DNA of 64,000 nucleotides, from NCBI RefSeq assembly GCF_018449675.1, contig NZ_JAAVUZ010000009.1:62001-126000 (forward strand), given 5' to 3'. The notes beneath the pieces are model-generated. The model was not told the DNA's origin, made no database searches, and was given only the letters and a program-made list of their open reading frames with translations. Made by a program: the position numbers and the translations under genes. Shown piece by piece: positions 33,559-43,169 of the stretch; position 1 is the stretch's first letter; each line of letters begins with the position of its first letter. The DNA comes from Glaciihabitans sp. dw_435. Its GTDB lineage: Bacteria > Actinomycetota > Actinomycetes > Actinomycetales > Microbacteriaceae.

Positions 33559-34247
33559 CGCCATCGGCCCGGGGCGCGCCCACCCGACGCGAGCACCACG
33601 GCCGGGTGGTCATCGGGAAGGCCGTGGCGCTTGCCCTCCTGCAGCAGGGCGACGTTCTTCTTCTCCCAGTCGAGGATGCTCTGGCGCACCGGCTCGAGTG
33701 CCTTTCCCTCGGCACACGCGCTGAGGGATTTACCGCACACGCAGTACATCGGTTTCGCCGGGTCATCCCGATGCAATTCCGACATTGCCCAGAGGGCGGC
33801 CATCGCCCAGTCGATGCGGCGGGTCGCGAGAACTGTGTTGCGCTCGGCGCGCTTGACGGCGTCGCTCTCGAGCAGCGCGCGCACGCCGGCTCCGGCGGGA
33901 GTTACCGCGGCGCTGTCGGCGGCTGCCTGCTCGTACTGGCCGGCCACGACCGCGGCGAGCTGGGCAACCTGCTCGGTGAGGTCCGCGATGGTGGCATCCC
34001 GCGTGCCGATGGTCTCGGAAGCGTCGGCGGCGAGCGCCGCGGCGTCCTGCTGCGCTTCGGTGAAGAGATCCAGCCAGAGGGCGACGTGATCGCTGTCGCG
34101 GCGCTCGGCCTTGTCCGATCCGAGGTGGTGCACGCAGTGCGCGCAGACGACCTGGTCGGTCGCCGAGGTGAAGTGGAAGGGCTGCTGCGACCGGCAGCAC
34201 AGGCACTGAGCGTCGAGATCGACGTGTAGTTGGTACGAGTGGGCCAC
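33555..34247 (-). CDS. Hypothetical protein with two Cys-pair motifs and a helical middle
   Basis: A 230-residue cytosolic protein. Near the start CLCC and CAHCVHH (about residues 14-42) look like a zinc-binding ribbon; a second set, CVCGKSLSAC, lies at about residues 170-180. Between them is a long Ala-rich helical stretch (DLTEQVAQLAAVVAGQYEQAA) likely to form a coiled coil. The GTG at 34247 has AAGGAG four bases upstream. Its promoter region is shared with the divergent hut operon. The function is unknown. Confidence 0.72.
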   Translation of the reverse strand: MAHSYQLHVDLDAQCLCCRSQQPFHFTSATDQVVCAHCVHHLGSDKAERRDSDHVALWLDLFTEAQQDAAALAADASETIGTRDATIADLTEQVAQLAAVVAGQYEQAAADSAAVTPAGAGVRALLESDAVKRAERNTVLATRRIDWAMAALWAMSELHRDDPAKPMYCVCGKSLSACAEGKALEPVRQSILDWEKKNVALLQEGKRHGLPDDHPAVVLASGGRAPGRWR

Positions 34248-34349
34248 GCGGCTCCTTGGGCGTTGGTGGATACCCGCGCAATCGGTGGCGCGATGGCTGT
34301 AGCGTACCCGGCGGGTGCGGAATTCCCCGGGGGTTTCCGTCGCGTTAAG

Positions 34350-34366
34350 TGTCTCAAATCCCAGAC
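34350..34366 (+). promoter_or_regulatory. Hut operator 1, upstream of hutU
   Basis: TGTCTCAAATCCCAGAC contains the inverted repeat GTCT/AGAC (extended to GTGTCT/AGACAC at 34349-34368). The same sequence with two central changes lies in the hutH-IclR intergenic region at 53012-53028. It is probably the binding site of the IclR regulator encoded at 53.2 kb. Confidence 0.7.
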
Positions 34367-34447
34367 ACCAATGGGTCGGAGCGTGCACCGCTGGGCGCAC
34401 GGATGCGGTCAGATGGAGGCATCCACATCGAACGAGAGCCGACCATC

Positions 34448-36112
34448 GTGACACACACGCATGAACCCCGCCCGGTACGAGCAGCGCGAGGAAACACCCT
34501 CACCGCCAAGAGCTGGCAGACCGAGGCGCCGCTGAGGATGCTCATGAACAACCTCGACGCCGAGGTTGCCGAGCGTCCGGATGACCTCGTCGTGTACGGC
34601 GGTACCGGCAAGGCCGCGCGCAGCTGGGAAGCGTATGACGCGATCGTGCGCACGCTCGAGGACCTCGAGGACGACGAGACCCTGCTCGTGCAGTCGGGCA
34701 AACCCGTCGGCGTCTTCCGCACCCACACCTGGGCTCCCCGCGTGCTGATCGCCAACTCGAACCTCGTCGGCGACTGGGCAACCTGGCCCGAGTTCCGCCG
34801 GCTCGAGGCGGCCGGACTCACCATGTATGGCCAGATGACGGCCGGCTCCTGGATCTACATCGGCACCCAGGGAATCCTGCAGGGAACCTTCGAGTGCTTC
34901 GCGGCCGTTGCCGACAAGCGCTTCGGTGGAACCCTGGCCGGCACGCTCACCCTCACCGGTGGCGCCGGCGGAATGGGCGGCGCGCAGCCCCTCGCGGTCA
35001 CCATGAACGGCGGCGCTGTGCTCATCGTCGATGTCGATCCCGCGCGCCTGAAGCGCCGCGTCGACCACGGCTACCTCGACGAGATGACCGACGACCTCGA
35101 CGACGCTGTTGCCCGCGTGCTCGCCGCCAAGGATGAGAAGCGCGCGCTGTCCGTCGGACTGGTCGGCAACGCGGCATCCGTCTTCCCCGAACTCCTGACG
35201 CGGGGCATTGCCATCGACGTAGTGACCGACCAGACCTCGGCCCATGACCCGCTCAACTATCTGCCCGAGGGCGTGACCGTCGAGGAATGGCACGCGAAGG
35301 CAGCCGCGGACCCCGAGGGATTCACCGCCGCGTCGCGGGCGTCGATGGCCAAGCAGGTCAAGGCAATGGTCGAATTTCAGGATGCCGGAGCCGAGGTGTT
35401 CGACTACGGAAACTCCATCCGTGCCGAGGCAGTGCTCGGCGGGTATGACCGCGCGTTCGAGTTCCCCGGCTTTGTGCCCGCGTACATCCGTCCGCTGTTT
35501 GCCGAGGGCAAGGGACCGTTCCGCTGGGTGGCGCTCTCGGGTGACCCGGCAGACATCGCGGCGACCGACCGCGCCATCCTCGAGCTGTTCCCCGAGGACA
35601 AGAAGCTCGCCCGCTGGATCAGCCAGGCATCCGAGAAGGTGCACTTCGAGGGGCTTCCCGCACGCATTTGCTGGCTCGGCTACAAGGAGCGCCACCTCGC
35701 CGGGCTCAAGTTCAACGAGATGGTCGCCTCGGGTGAGATCAGCGCACCGATCGTGATCGGTCGCGACCACCTCGACTCGGGCTCTGTCGCCTCGCCGTAC
35801 CGCGAGACCGAGGGCATGGCCGACGGATCCGACGCGATCGCCGACTGGCCCCTGCTCAACGCGCTGCTCAACACCGCGTCGGGCGCCACCTGGGTCTCCA
35901 TCCACCACGGTGGCGGCGTCGGAATCGGCCGGTCCATCCACGCCGGGCAGGTCATCGTCGCCGACGGAACACCGCTGGCTGCCGAGAAGATCGAGCGCGT
36001 GCTCATCAACGACCCGGGCACCGGCGTCATGCGTCACGTCGACGCGGGCTACGAGCGTGCTGCCGAGGTCGCTCGCGAGCGCGGCCTGCGTGTTCCGATG
36101 TGGGAAGAGTAG
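34448..36112 (+). CDS. hutU: Urocanate hydratase
   Basis: HutU converts urocanate to 4-imidazolone-5-propionate using tightly bound NAD. The 554-residue protein is full length and carries [74 protein letters not shown] for NAD, and [15 protein letters not shown]. It is the first gene of hutU - M20 hydrolase - hutF - hutI - hutD. The GTG at 34448 follows GAGAG. A TAGCGT box at 34300 may be its promoter, which would place the 17-bp hut operator in the leader. Confidence 0.95.
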   Translation: MTHTHEPRPVRAARGNTLTAKSWQTEAPLRMLMNNLDAEVAERPDDLVVYGGTGKAARSWEAYDAIVRTLEDLEDDETLLVQSGKPVGVFRTHTWAPRVLIANSNLVGDWATWPEFRRLEAAGLTMYGQMTAGSWIYIGTQGILQGTFECFAAVADKRFGGTLAGTLTLTGGAGGMGGAQPLAVTMNGGAVLIVDVDPARLKRRVDHGYLDEMTDDLDDAVARVLAAKDEKRALSVGLVGNAASVFPELLTRGIAIDVVTDQTSAHDPLNYLPEGVTVEEWHAKAAADPEGFTAASRASMAKQVKAMVEFQDAGAEVFDYGNSIRAEAVLGGYDRAFEFPGFVPAYIRPLFAEGKGPFRWVALSGDPADIAATDRAILELFPEDKKLARWISQASEKVHFEGLPARICWLGYKERHLAGLKFNEMVASGEISAPIVIGRDHLDSGSVASPYRETEGMADGSDAIADWPLLNALLNTASGATWVSIHHGGGVGIGRSIHAGQVIVADGTPLAAEKIERVLINDPGTGVMRHVDAGYERAAEVARERGLRVPMWEE

Positions 36113-37387
36113 ATGACGGTTTCTCCTCCCACTGGCGCCACCGCGCACGGGCTTCTCGCCGGCCTTGACGAGATTCGCGGGGTCGGGCGCGATGCCCGCC
36201 GCGGCGGATACTCGCGGCACGCGTGGCAGCCCGCCGAACTCGAGCTGCGCGACTGGTTCGTGGAGCGCGCGGTGCGCCAGGGCCTCGACGTCGATGTCGA
36301 CCGCAACGGCAACATCTGGGCGTGGTGGGGTGCTCGCGGCGACAACGCCGTCGTCACGGGCAGCCACCTCGATTCGGTGCCCGGCGGCGGAGCCTACGAC
36401 GGACCCCTCGGCGTGGTCAGCGCCCTCGATGCGATCGCGCGCCTGCAGGCGACGGGCTTCGTTCCCACGAGACCGTGCGCCATTCTCGTCTTCGCCGAGG
36501 AAGAGGGATCCAGGTTCGGCATCGCCTGCCTCGGCTCGCGACTGATGACAGGGGCCATCGACCCCGACCGCGCCCGCGCCCTCACGGACTCCGATGGCAT
36601 CAGCCTCGCCGAAGCCGTGAGCAACGCCGGCATCGACGCGAGCAGTCTCGGGGAAGACGCCGCCGCGCTTGCCCGCATCGGTGTGTTCGTCGAGCTGCAC
36701 GTCGAGCAGGGGCGGGGTCTCATCGACCTCGCGAGCCCCGTCGCGGTCGCGTCATCCATTCTCGCCCACGGTCGCTGGAAGCTACTCTTCACCGGCGAGG
36801 GCAACCATGCCGGGGCCACGCGCATGCAGGACCGGCGTGACCCGATGGTCGCCGCCGCGCGCTCGATTGTCGAGATTCGGGATGCCGCGGCCGCCAGTGA
36901 GGGCTTACGTGCAACCATCGGGAGGATAGACGCCGTCCCCGGAGGCACCAACGTGATTTCTTCGACCGTGAGCACGTGGCTGGACGCGCGCGCGGTCACC
37001 GACGCGGAAACGTCCGCGCTCGTGGCCGACATCACCGCCCGCGTCACCGACGCTGCCGCCGCGGAGGGGTGCGGCGTCGTGATCGCTCAGGAGTCGTGGA
37101 GTGGATCGGTCTCGTTCGACCCGGCGCTGCGCGACAGGCTCGTTGGCGCGTTGAGCGGCACGAGTGGGCCCAGCGGCACCGGCGGCCCGAGCGGCACGCT
37201 CCCCATTCCCGTTCTCCCCACCGGCGCAGGCCACGACGCGGGTGTGCTCGCCTCGCGGGTTCCCACGGCGATGGTCTTCGTGCGCAATCCCACCGGCGTC
37301 TCGCACTCCCCCCAGGAGTTCGCGAGCCTCGACGACTGCCTCGAGGGCGTCGTCGCGCTCGAGCGCGTGTTGCGGGACCTGCTGTGA
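36113..37387 (+). CDS. M20 family amidohydrolase (allantoate amidohydrolase/carbamoylase-like), candidate N-formylglutamate deformylase
   Basis: A dimetal amidohydrolase of 424 residues. Metal ligands are recognisable in GSHLDSVPGGGAYDGPLGVVSAL, FAEEEGSRFG and VELHVEQGRGL, and the dimer-lid Arg/Asn region in AVPGGTNVISSTVSTWLDAR. By sequence it is AllC/beta-ureidopropionase-like. Placed between hutU and hutF, and with no hutG in the operon, it is the best candidate for cleaving N-formylglutamate, the HutF product, to glutamate and formate. The ATG directly follows the hutU stop. A Gly/Ser repeat (GTSGPSGTGGPSGT) lies near residue 350. Confidence 0.85.
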   Translation: MTVSPPTGATAHGLLAGLDEIRGVGRDARRGGYSRHAWQPAELELRDWFVERAVRQGLDVDVDRNGNIWAWWGARGDNAVVTGSHLDSVPGGGAYDGPLGVVSALDAIARLQATGFVPTRPCAILVFAEEEGSRFGIACLGSRLMTGAIDPDRARALTDSDGISLAEAVSNAGIDASSLGEDAAALARIGVFVELHVEQGRGLIDLASPVAVASSILAHGRWKLLFTGEGNHAGATRMQDRRDPMVAAARSIVEIRDAAAASEGLRATIGRIDAVPGGTNVISSTVSTWLDARAVTDAETSALVADITARVTDAAAAEGCGVVIAQESWSGSVSFDPALRDRLVGALSGTSGPSGTGGPSGTLPIPVLPTGAGHDAGVLASRVPTAMVFVRNPTGVSHSPQEFASLDDCLEGVVALERVLRDLL

Positions 37388-38742
37388 CCTTCTGGTGCGC
37401 GTCCGCGCTGATCGCCGGCCGCACGGAGTCCAACGTGCGCGTGCACACCACGCCAGACGGCATCATCGGACGCATCGAGGTCGGCGTGCAGCCGGGGCCC
37501 GGCGACATCGCGCTCGGCACGGTCATCCCCGGCATGGGCAATGCCCACTCGCACGCGTTCCACCGCTCGTTCCGCGGACGCACCCACTCCGACGGCGGCG
37601 ACTTCTGGCGCTGGCGCGAGTCGATGTACGCGGCGGCGGCGGCCCTCGACCCCGAGCTGTACTACGAGCTCGCCGTGGCCGTTTTCTCGGAAATGCTGGT
37701 CAGCGGCTGGACCGCAGTCGGCGAGTTCCACTACGTGCACCACCAGAACGACGGCACCCCCTACCCGACCGCACATGCCATGGAGCTCGCCATCGCGGCA
37801 GCGGCGCGCGACATCGGCATTCGCCTGACCCTGCTCGACACCGTCTACCTCCGGGGCGGGGCGGGCCTTCCCCTTTCCGAGCTGCAGCTGCGCTTTGGGG
37901 ATGACTCGGCGCGCAGCTGGATCCGTCGCTGGCAGTCACTGCGCGACTCCCTCGGGGGCGGCGATGTCACCCTCGGCGCCGCCATCCACTCCGTGCGGGC
38001 GGTGCCCCGCGGCGCCATCGCCACGATTCTCGCGGAGCTGCCACCCGGCGTGCCGCTTCACATCCACCTGTCCGAGCAGCCCCAGGAGAATGCGGAGAGC
38101 CGGGCCGAGTACGGCCTGACCCCGACCGGTCTGCTCAACGAACTCGGCGCACTCGGACCGCGGCTCAGCGTCGTCCACGCTACGCACCTCACCACCACCG
38201 ATATCGCCCTGTTGGGGTCCGCGGGTGTCTCCGTCGTCATGTGCCCCACCACGGAGGCCGACCTCGGTGACGGGATCGGTCCCGCCCGCGCGCTGGCCGA
38301 TGCCGGGGCATCCATCGCTCTCGGATCCGACCAGAACGCGGTCGTTGATCCCTTCCTCGAAGCACGCGGGCTCGAGGCGGGCGAACGCCTGTCGTCCGGC
38401 AAGCGCGGGCGCTTTTCGCCCACGGAGCTCAGCGCCGCGCTCACCACCGGTGGGTATCGCTCGCTGGGCCACGGCGTCGCGGGCATCCGCGCCGGCGCAT
38501 GGTGCGACCTCGTCGAGGTCAATCCGCGCTCGCTGCGCACCGCGGGGGCGTCCGTCGAGCAGCTGCCCCTCGTCGCGACCGCCTCCGACGTGCTGCGCGT
38601 GATCGTGGGAGGCAGGGTGGTCGCCGATTCGGGGCGGCTCGTGTCTGCCGACCTGGCGGGCTTCCGTTCCGACCCGGCCGCTCTGTTGGGCGACGCCCTC
38701 GGCAAACTCGATGACGTGCTCGCACGGCGGGAGAGAGTATGA
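37384..38742 (+). CDS. hutF: Formimidoylglutamate deiminase
   Basis: HutF removes ammonia from N-formimino-L-glutamate to give N-formyl-L-glutamate. The 452-residue amidohydrolase-superfamily protein has the zinc motif NAHSHAFHRSFRGRTH, then EFHYVHHQNDGTPY, HIHLSEQ, VHATHLT and LGSDQNAV. The GTG at 37384 overlaps the preceding stop (GTGA) and its own stop overlaps hutI (ATGA), so the genes are translationally coupled. Its presence shows that histidine is degraded by the two-step formylglutamate route. Confidence 0.94.
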   Translation: MTFWCASALIAGRTESNVRVHTTPDGIIGRIEVGVQPGPGDIALGTVIPGMGNAHSHAFHRSFRGRTHSDGGDFWRWRESMYAAAAALDPELYYELAVAVFSEMLVSGWTAVGEFHYVHHQNDGTPYPTAHAMELAIAAAARDIGIRLTLLDTVYLRGGAGLPLSELQLRFGDDSARSWIRRWQSLRDSLGGGDVTLGAAIHSVRAVPRGAIATILAELPPGVPLHIHLSEQPQENAESRAEYGLTPTGLLNELGALGPRLSVVHATHLTTTDIALLGSAGVSVVMCPTTEADLGDGIGPARALADAGASIALGSDQNAVVDPFLEARGLEAGERLSSGKRGRFSPTELSAALTTGGYRSLGHGVAGIRAGAWCDLVEVNPRSLRTAGASVEQLPLVATASDVLRVIVGGRVVADSGRLVSADLAGFRSDPAALLGDALGKLDDVLARRERV

Positions 38743-39917
38743 CCTCCGAACTGATCACCGACATTGGCGAGCTGTCGACGCAGGCCGACGGTGAGTCGCG
38801 CCGGCACGACGCCGCGCTGGTCGTCGAGAACGGCCGCATCGCCTGGATCGGTGCGGCGCGGGATGCCCCCGATGCCGACGTCCGCACGTCGGTGGGGGGC
38901 CGCGCCGTTCTGCCGGGCTGGGTTGACTCCCACTCCCACATGCTGTTTGCCGGCGACCGCTCGGCGGAGTTCGAGGCGCGGATGGCCGGACAGAAGTACG
39001 CCGCCGGTGGCATCGGCACGACCGTGCGGGCGACGCGGGCAGCGACCGACGCCGAACTCGAGGCCAACCTGTTGCGGTTGCGCGACGAGGCGCAGGCGCA
39101 GGGCACCACATTCCTCGAGACCAAGACCGGATACGGACTCGACGTCGAGTCCGAGCGTCGCTCGGCTGAGATCGGCTCCCGCGGCGCGGACGTCGTGACC
39201 TACCTCGGCGCGCACCTGGTGCCCGAGGGAATCTCGGCGCGGGACTACCTCGATCTGGTCACCGGCCCGATGCTGCAGGCAGTGCTGCCGTGGGCCACGT
39301 TCATCGACGTGTTCTGCGAGACCGGTGCCTTCGACGTGGAGCAGTCGCGTGAGGTGCTCACCGCGGGACGCGATGCCGGGCTCGCCCTCCGCGTGCACGG
39401 CAACCAGCTCGGACACAGCGGCGGGGTTGCCCTCGCGGTCGAGCTGGGCGCCGCGAGCGTCGACCACTGCAACTACCTGACCCGCCAGGATGTCGATTCG
39501 CTCGCCTCCTCGGGCACCGTCGCGACGGTGCTGCCGGCGTGCGACCTCTCGACGCGGGAGCCCTTCGGTCCCGCCCGCCAGCTCCTCGATGCCGGAGCAG
39601 TACTGGCGATTGCCACCAACTGCAACCCCGGCACTTCCTACACGACGTCGATGCAGTTCTCCGTTGCCACCGCGGTGCTGCAGATGCACCTCACGATCGA
39701 GGAAGCGGTCTGGGCAGCCACCCGCGGGGCCGCCCGAGCTCTGCTGCGCGATGAGGGCGACGACGCCGTCGGCATCCTGCGCGTGGGCGGTCGCGCGGAT
39801 CTGCAGGTGCTGAACGCGCCATCCGTCTCCCACATCGCCTATCGACCAGGCGTTCCCCTCACGACCGCCGTCTGGCGGAGTGGACACCGAACGGCGGACC
39901 TGTCCCATGGTTTCTAG
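38739..39917 (+). CDS. hutI: Imidazolonepropionase
   Basis: HutI opens the imidazolone ring to give N-formimino-L-glutamate. The 392-residue protein has the metal-binding WVDSHSHMLFAGDRSAEF, KTGYGLDVESE, ALRVHGNQLGHSGGVALAVELGAASVDHCNYL, and ATNCNPGTSYTTSMQ near the end, all typical of HutI. Coupled by ATGA to hutF; its end overlaps hutD. Confidence 0.95.
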   Translation: MTSELITDIGELSTQADGESRRHDAALVVENGRIAWIGAARDAPDADVRTSVGGRAVLPGWVDSHSHMLFAGDRSAEFEARMAGQKYAAGGIGTTVRATRAATDAELEANLLRLRDEAQAQGTTFLETKTGYGLDVESERRSAEIGSRGADVVTYLGAHLVPEGISARDYLDLVTGPMLQAVLPWATFIDVFCETGAFDVEQSREVLTAGRDAGLALRVHGNQLGHSGGVALAVELGAASVDHCNYLTRQDVDSLASSGTVATVLPACDLSTREPFGPARQLLDAGAVLAIATNCNPGTSYTTSMQFSVATAVLQMHLTIEEAVWAATRGAARALLRDEGDDAVGILRVGGRADLQVLNAPSVSHIAYRPGVPLTTAVWRSGHRTADLSHGF

Positions 39918-40497
39918 TACAGCAACGGCGGTGAAGCGGATGCCGGCGAGCGGGCGCACCACGCAGCCCTGGCGCAACGGCGGCGGAAGCACCACCGACG
40001 TGGTGGCGTTTCCCGCGGGTTCGACCCTCGATGGCTTCGTCTGGCGGGTGAGCATCGCCACGATCGATGGCGACAGCGAGTTCTCGCACTTTCCTGGCGT
40101 CGATCGCTTTCTCGTGCCGCTGACGGGACGCCTCGACCTGTCGGTCGACGGCGCGGTGCGCACGCTCGATCGCTTCGACGTGTGCGCCTTCACGGGCGAA
40201 ACCGCCGTCGCCTCGACCGGCGTCACCACCGCGTCCGATGACCTGAATCTCATGGTGAGGCGCGGGTGCGCGACCGGCTCCCTCGAAATCATCACCATCG
40301 ACCGTGAGCTCGTGGTGCACTCGTCGCGGGGCGAGAGCGTCCTGATCGTCGCCCTCGACGGCAGCCTTACCGCCGATGGCGAGCCGCTCGCCGATCGCGA
40401 TGCGGTGCTTCTCGGAGCGGCTCCCGCCCGCTTCGACTCGCAGCTGGTGATGCGGGGCGATGGCGTGGTGGCTGTCGCCCGCATTACCTCCACCTGA
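39907..40497 (+). CDS. hutD: HutD/Ves family cupin-like protein
   Basis: A 196-residue beta-rich protein with the family motif QPWRNGGGSTTDVVAFPAG followed by VWRVSIATIDGDSEFSHFPGVDRFLVPLTG. HutD is found in histidine-utilisation operons and is thought to bind pathway intermediates and moderate flux rather than catalyse a step. The ATG at 39907 lies inside the end of hutI; an in-frame ATG at 39880 is possible but would add unconserved residues. It is the last gene of the hut operon. Confidence 0.85.
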   Translation: MVSSTATAVKRMPASGRTTQPWRNGGGSTTDVVAFPAGSTLDGFVWRVSIATIDGDSEFSHFPGVDRFLVPLTGRLDLSVDGAVRTLDRFDVCAFTGETAVASTGVTTASDDLNLMVRRGCATGSLEIITIDRELVVHSSRGESVLIVALDGSLTADGEPLADRDAVLLGAAPARFDSQLVMRGDGVVAVARITST

Positions 40498-40526
40498 TCC
40501 CCGGCGCCAGGGTCGCACACGACCCC

Positions 40527-42191
40527 TCACTCCCGGTGGAGATCTTCGTCGGGCGGGGTGTGATCAGCAGGCGGATCCTCGTCGGGCGAGTCTTGAGCGG
40601 GCGGTTCCTCGTCGGGCGGGCCGTAATCGGGCGGATCTTCATCGGGCGGGCCGTCATCGGGTGGGGCGGTCGGATCGAATGACGGGGTTGGTGGTCCGAG
40701 TACGTCAGTGAGGCGAGTTCCGTGGAGCTGGTTGTAGAGAGGGTCGTTGGGGATGGCCCACTCGTCGATCGGGTCGTCTTCGGCGGGAGAGTCCGCTTCG
40801 GCGGGAGAACCTGCTTCGTACACCCGGTGCCCGGCCGCGGGGCCATCAGGAGTCTTGGGTGGTTCAAGTGCGGGATCGCCTGGGGTGTCGGGCAGGGTGA
40901 AGGGCATCGGTCCAACGAAGCTGTCGGGTTCGGTGATGTAGGTGCGCCCGCTGGGAGATGTCCATTCCAACCTGCCACCACCAAGGTGCCGGTAGGTGAA
41001 GGCGGTGAATTGTTTGAAGTTGTGGTGCGATTGGCACAGAAATGCGAGGTTCTCGGCATCGGTGTCGCCGCCGTACTGCCAGTCGATGGTGTGGTCCATG
41101 TCGCACTTGTCGGTGGTGGTCGGACATCCCGTGGCGGCCCGGCAGGTGCCGTCGCGCAGTTGCAGCCAGCGGCGCAGGTCTTTCGGCACTGTGTAGGTGC
41201 TACGCCCGAGGGAGAGAATCGCTCCGGTATCGGGGTGGGTGAGGATGCGGTGGAAGCTGGGCGCGGTCGCGGCGAGCCTGCGCGCGGTCTCCGGGTCGAT
41301 GGGGCCGTACCCATCCATCATGGCCGGCTCCGTTCCGGTGCCGATCGCCGTCAGTACCGGCACCGCGATCAACACGGTGGGGGTCACACCCTTGTTGTAG
41401 TCGTTGCTGGGCGTGCCGTTCAGTCCGAGGTCGCCGAGGGTGTCGGCGCGCAGCTGGGGAAGAGTTCGGGACTCGTTGGGTCCTTGCAGTGCGCGGGCGG
41501 TGCCATCGATGCGGTTGTAGATTGCCAGCACGGTTGCGGCGTTGTCGGTGTAGGTCAGGGTGGCCATGCCGTCGGGTTCGGGGTCCCAGTAGACGGTGCG
41601 GTCCTCCATTGCCGTGTCGTGGCGCTCCTGCAGCGGGATGGGGTGAACGCGTTCGCGCAGGATTCGGGCCCGTTTCTTGAACCGGGCGGCAGTTTTGGTC
41701 ATCGCTTCGGGCACCGCCGCTGCCTCGAATATCGGGCGGCCCTCGGGTGGTAGGGAGCTGGCCTCCTGGGTGATGATTTCCGCGTGCCGGAAACTGATGT
41801 CGCCCCGGGCGAGGGCCGTGCGAGTGGCGGGAAGTTCGTGCACGATTGCTTGGGCGCGTTCTACGAAGTTGCGGGCCGGACGCTCCGACATACCCAGGGC
41901 AAGAGCGACTTCGGCCGCGGCCTCTCGGTGGGCCCTGACTTCGCGCGTCCATTTCTGACTGGTGTCTACCGACACGATCGTGTTGCGCTCACGGTAGAGG
42001 CGACGAATCTCGTCGGTAATGTCGCACCGTTGTGCAAATATTTGCCGGATACGACGTTCGCCGTCCGTGAGCTTGTCTGCGAGGTGTCCGAGACGGGTGT
42101 CGATCTGTGCAAGTCGGGCCTGGTTGGCAGGATCCACCGGGCCGCGGCCGGTATGGCCGTCGCGGTTCGGGGGTTCCTGGTTGAACGTCAT
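40527..42191 (-). CDS. DUF222 (13E12 repeat) HNH endonuclease-domain protein
   Basis: A 554-residue protein of the actinobacterial 13E12/DUF222 family. The helical DUF222 domain covers about residues 20-300 (LGMSERPARNFVERAQAI, RGDISFRHAEIITQEA). The HNH nuclease motif is at about 355-405: CRAATGCPTTTDKCDMDHTIDWQYGGDTDAENLAFLCQSHHNFK, with two cysteines, DMDH and the C-terminal HH. A Pro/Asp-rich acidic tail of PPDEDPPDYGPPDEE-type repeats ends the protein. These genes are multicopy in Actinobacteria and suspected to be mobile or to act on DNA; no target is known. The ATG at 42191 is preferred because the upstream open frame is antisense to other genes. Confidence 0.88.
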   Translation of the reverse strand: MTFNQEPPNRDGHTGRGPVDPANQARLAQIDTRLGHLADKLTDGERRIRQIFAQRCDITDEIRRLYRERNTIVSVDTSQKWTREVRAHREAAAEVALALGMSERPARNFVERAQAIVHELPATRTALARGDISFRHAEIITQEASSLPPEGRPIFEAAAVPEAMTKTAARFKKRARILRERVHPIPLQERHDTAMEDRTVYWDPEPDGMATLTYTDNAATVLAIYNRIDGTARALQGPNESRTLPQLRADTLGDLGLNGTPSNDYNKGVTPTVLIAVPVLTAIGTGTEPAMMDGYGPIDPETARRLAATAPSFHRILTHPDTGAILSLGRSTYTVPKDLRRWLQLRDGTCRAATGCPTTTDKCDMDHTIDWQYGGDTDAENLAFLCQSHHNFKQFTAFTYRHLGGGRLEWTSPSGRTYITEPDSFVGPMPFTLPDTPGDPALEPPKTPDGPAAGHRVYEAGSPAEADSPAEDDPIDEWAIPNDPLYNQLHGTRLTDVLGPPTPSFDPTAPPDDGPPDEDPPDYGPPDEEPPAQDSPDEDPPADHTPPDEDLHRE

Positions 42192-42301
42192 ACAACAATT
42201 CAACGCCAACGGAACAGCCCAGAACGGATGTTCGGATGATCCGTGGACAGGGCCAGAAACCCGGCACCTGGGGAGGAGAAGACCTCCGCGCGAGAGAGAT
42301 G

Positions 42302-42387
42302 CGGGAGCCCCGCACCGACGAGAACGTGGCGGGAGCTCCGTACCGAGGAGAACGTATGCGGGAGCCACGTACCGAGGCGAACACGGG
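42302..42387. repeat. Three imperfect 28-29-bp tandem repeats upstream of the DUF222 gene
   Basis: Units at 42302-42329, 42330-42358 and 42359-42387 share CGGGAGCnnCGnACCGAnGnGAACn. They lie about 110 bases upstream of the DUF222 start codon and downstream of the class II aldolase-like gene, in non-coding sequence. Confidence 0.75.
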
Positions 42388-42436
42388 TAGGAAGGTGGCG
42401 GCCCGGGGAGTCCGTGGCTGACGGAAGACCTACAAC

Positions 42437-43156
42437 CTAGTCGTCGATGAGGTCGGGATGCATCGCGAGGATGTAGTCCGAATGCGGTTTGAATTCGAAC
42501 GCGGACATCGCCGGGGACATCTGCCAGCGGCTCAGCCACGGCTCCTGCACAAAGCCCTTCTTGCCGTGCACATCGAGGATGAGCTGCGCCTTCGCCGCCC
42601 GCTCCGCCGCCATCAGGTAGAACGCTGCCTCGCCGATCGTTCCTCCCGTGGTCATGAACCCGTGGCTCTTGCGGATCAGGATCCGCGCAGCTCCCGCCAG
42701 GTGGGCGCCCGCATCCTCGGAGAGATCGAGCGCGATCGCCTGCAGCCCATGGATGGAGGCCGAGTCGTCGTCGAGAGGCTCCAGCAGCGCCGGCTTGCTC
42801 GACCACATGAAACCGTAGGGCGAGTGCACGTGAGCGACGGCCCGGTTCTCCGGGCTCGCGATATGCACCTGGTACTGCGACGAGAACCCCGCGATGGGGT
42901 GTTTTCCGTCGACCACCGCGCCCGTGGCATCCACCAGCACAAGGTCCGAGGTCTTGGTGAGCCTGTAGGCAACACTCTGCGGGTTCACCCAGTAATGGTC
43001 GTTGTCGCCGGGGTCTTTGACGGTGAGGTGTCCGGCGGTGCCCCACTCGAATCCCAGCTCGGCGAACAGCCGCAGCGTCACGACGATCTGCGCGCGGATG
43101 TTGGCACGCTCGGCCTCGACACTCGCAAACGTCTCGACCGGGTACAGATCAGACAT
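42437..43156 (-). CDS. Class II aldolase/adducin family protein
   Basis: A 239-residue zinc enzyme of the fuculose-phosphate aldolase fold: FAELGFEWGTAGHLTVKDPGDNDHYWVNPQ, the zinc pair VAHVHSPYGFMWSSK, and a later histidine in KSHGFMTTGGTIGEAAF. Family members are aldolases, epimerases, dehydratases or decarboxylases. Here it is the last gene after a flavin monooxygenase and a Dpp-type transporter, so it may process a product of the monooxygenase. AAGGAG lies five bases before the ATG at 43156. A run of ten cytosines (gene strand) precedes the ribosome site. Confidence 0.87.
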   Translation of the reverse strand: MSDLYPVETFASVEAERANIRAQIVVTLRLFAELGFEWGTAGHLTVKDPGDNDHYWVNPQSVAYRLTKTSDLVLVDATGAVVDGKHPIAGFSSQYQVHIASPENRAVAHVHSPYGFMWSSKPALLEPLDDDSASIHGLQAIALDLSEDAGAHLAGAARILIRKSHGFMTTGGTIGEAAFYLMAAERAAKAQLILDVHGKKGFVQEPWLSRWQMSPAMSAFEFKPHSDYILAMHPDLIDD

Positions 43157-43169
43157 GGGGGCTCCTTGT

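Noticed and set aside
34409-36700. 763-codon open frame antisense to hutU
   Set aside because: No recognisable domain and fully explained by hutU and the M20 gene on the other strand.
38058-40520. 820-codon open frame antisense to hutF, hutI and hutD
   Set aside because: Shadow of three well-supported hut genes; repetitive Arg/Ser composition.
42302-42387. 29-bp repeats considered as a minimal CRISPR
   Set aside because: The units are directly adjacent with no spacers and are imperfect; no cas genes nearby.
42192-43046. N-terminal extension of the DUF222 frame to 839 codons
   Set aside because: The extra 285 codons are antisense-frame translation of the class II aldolase-like gene and its 3' gap; the DUF222 homology starts after ATG 42191.
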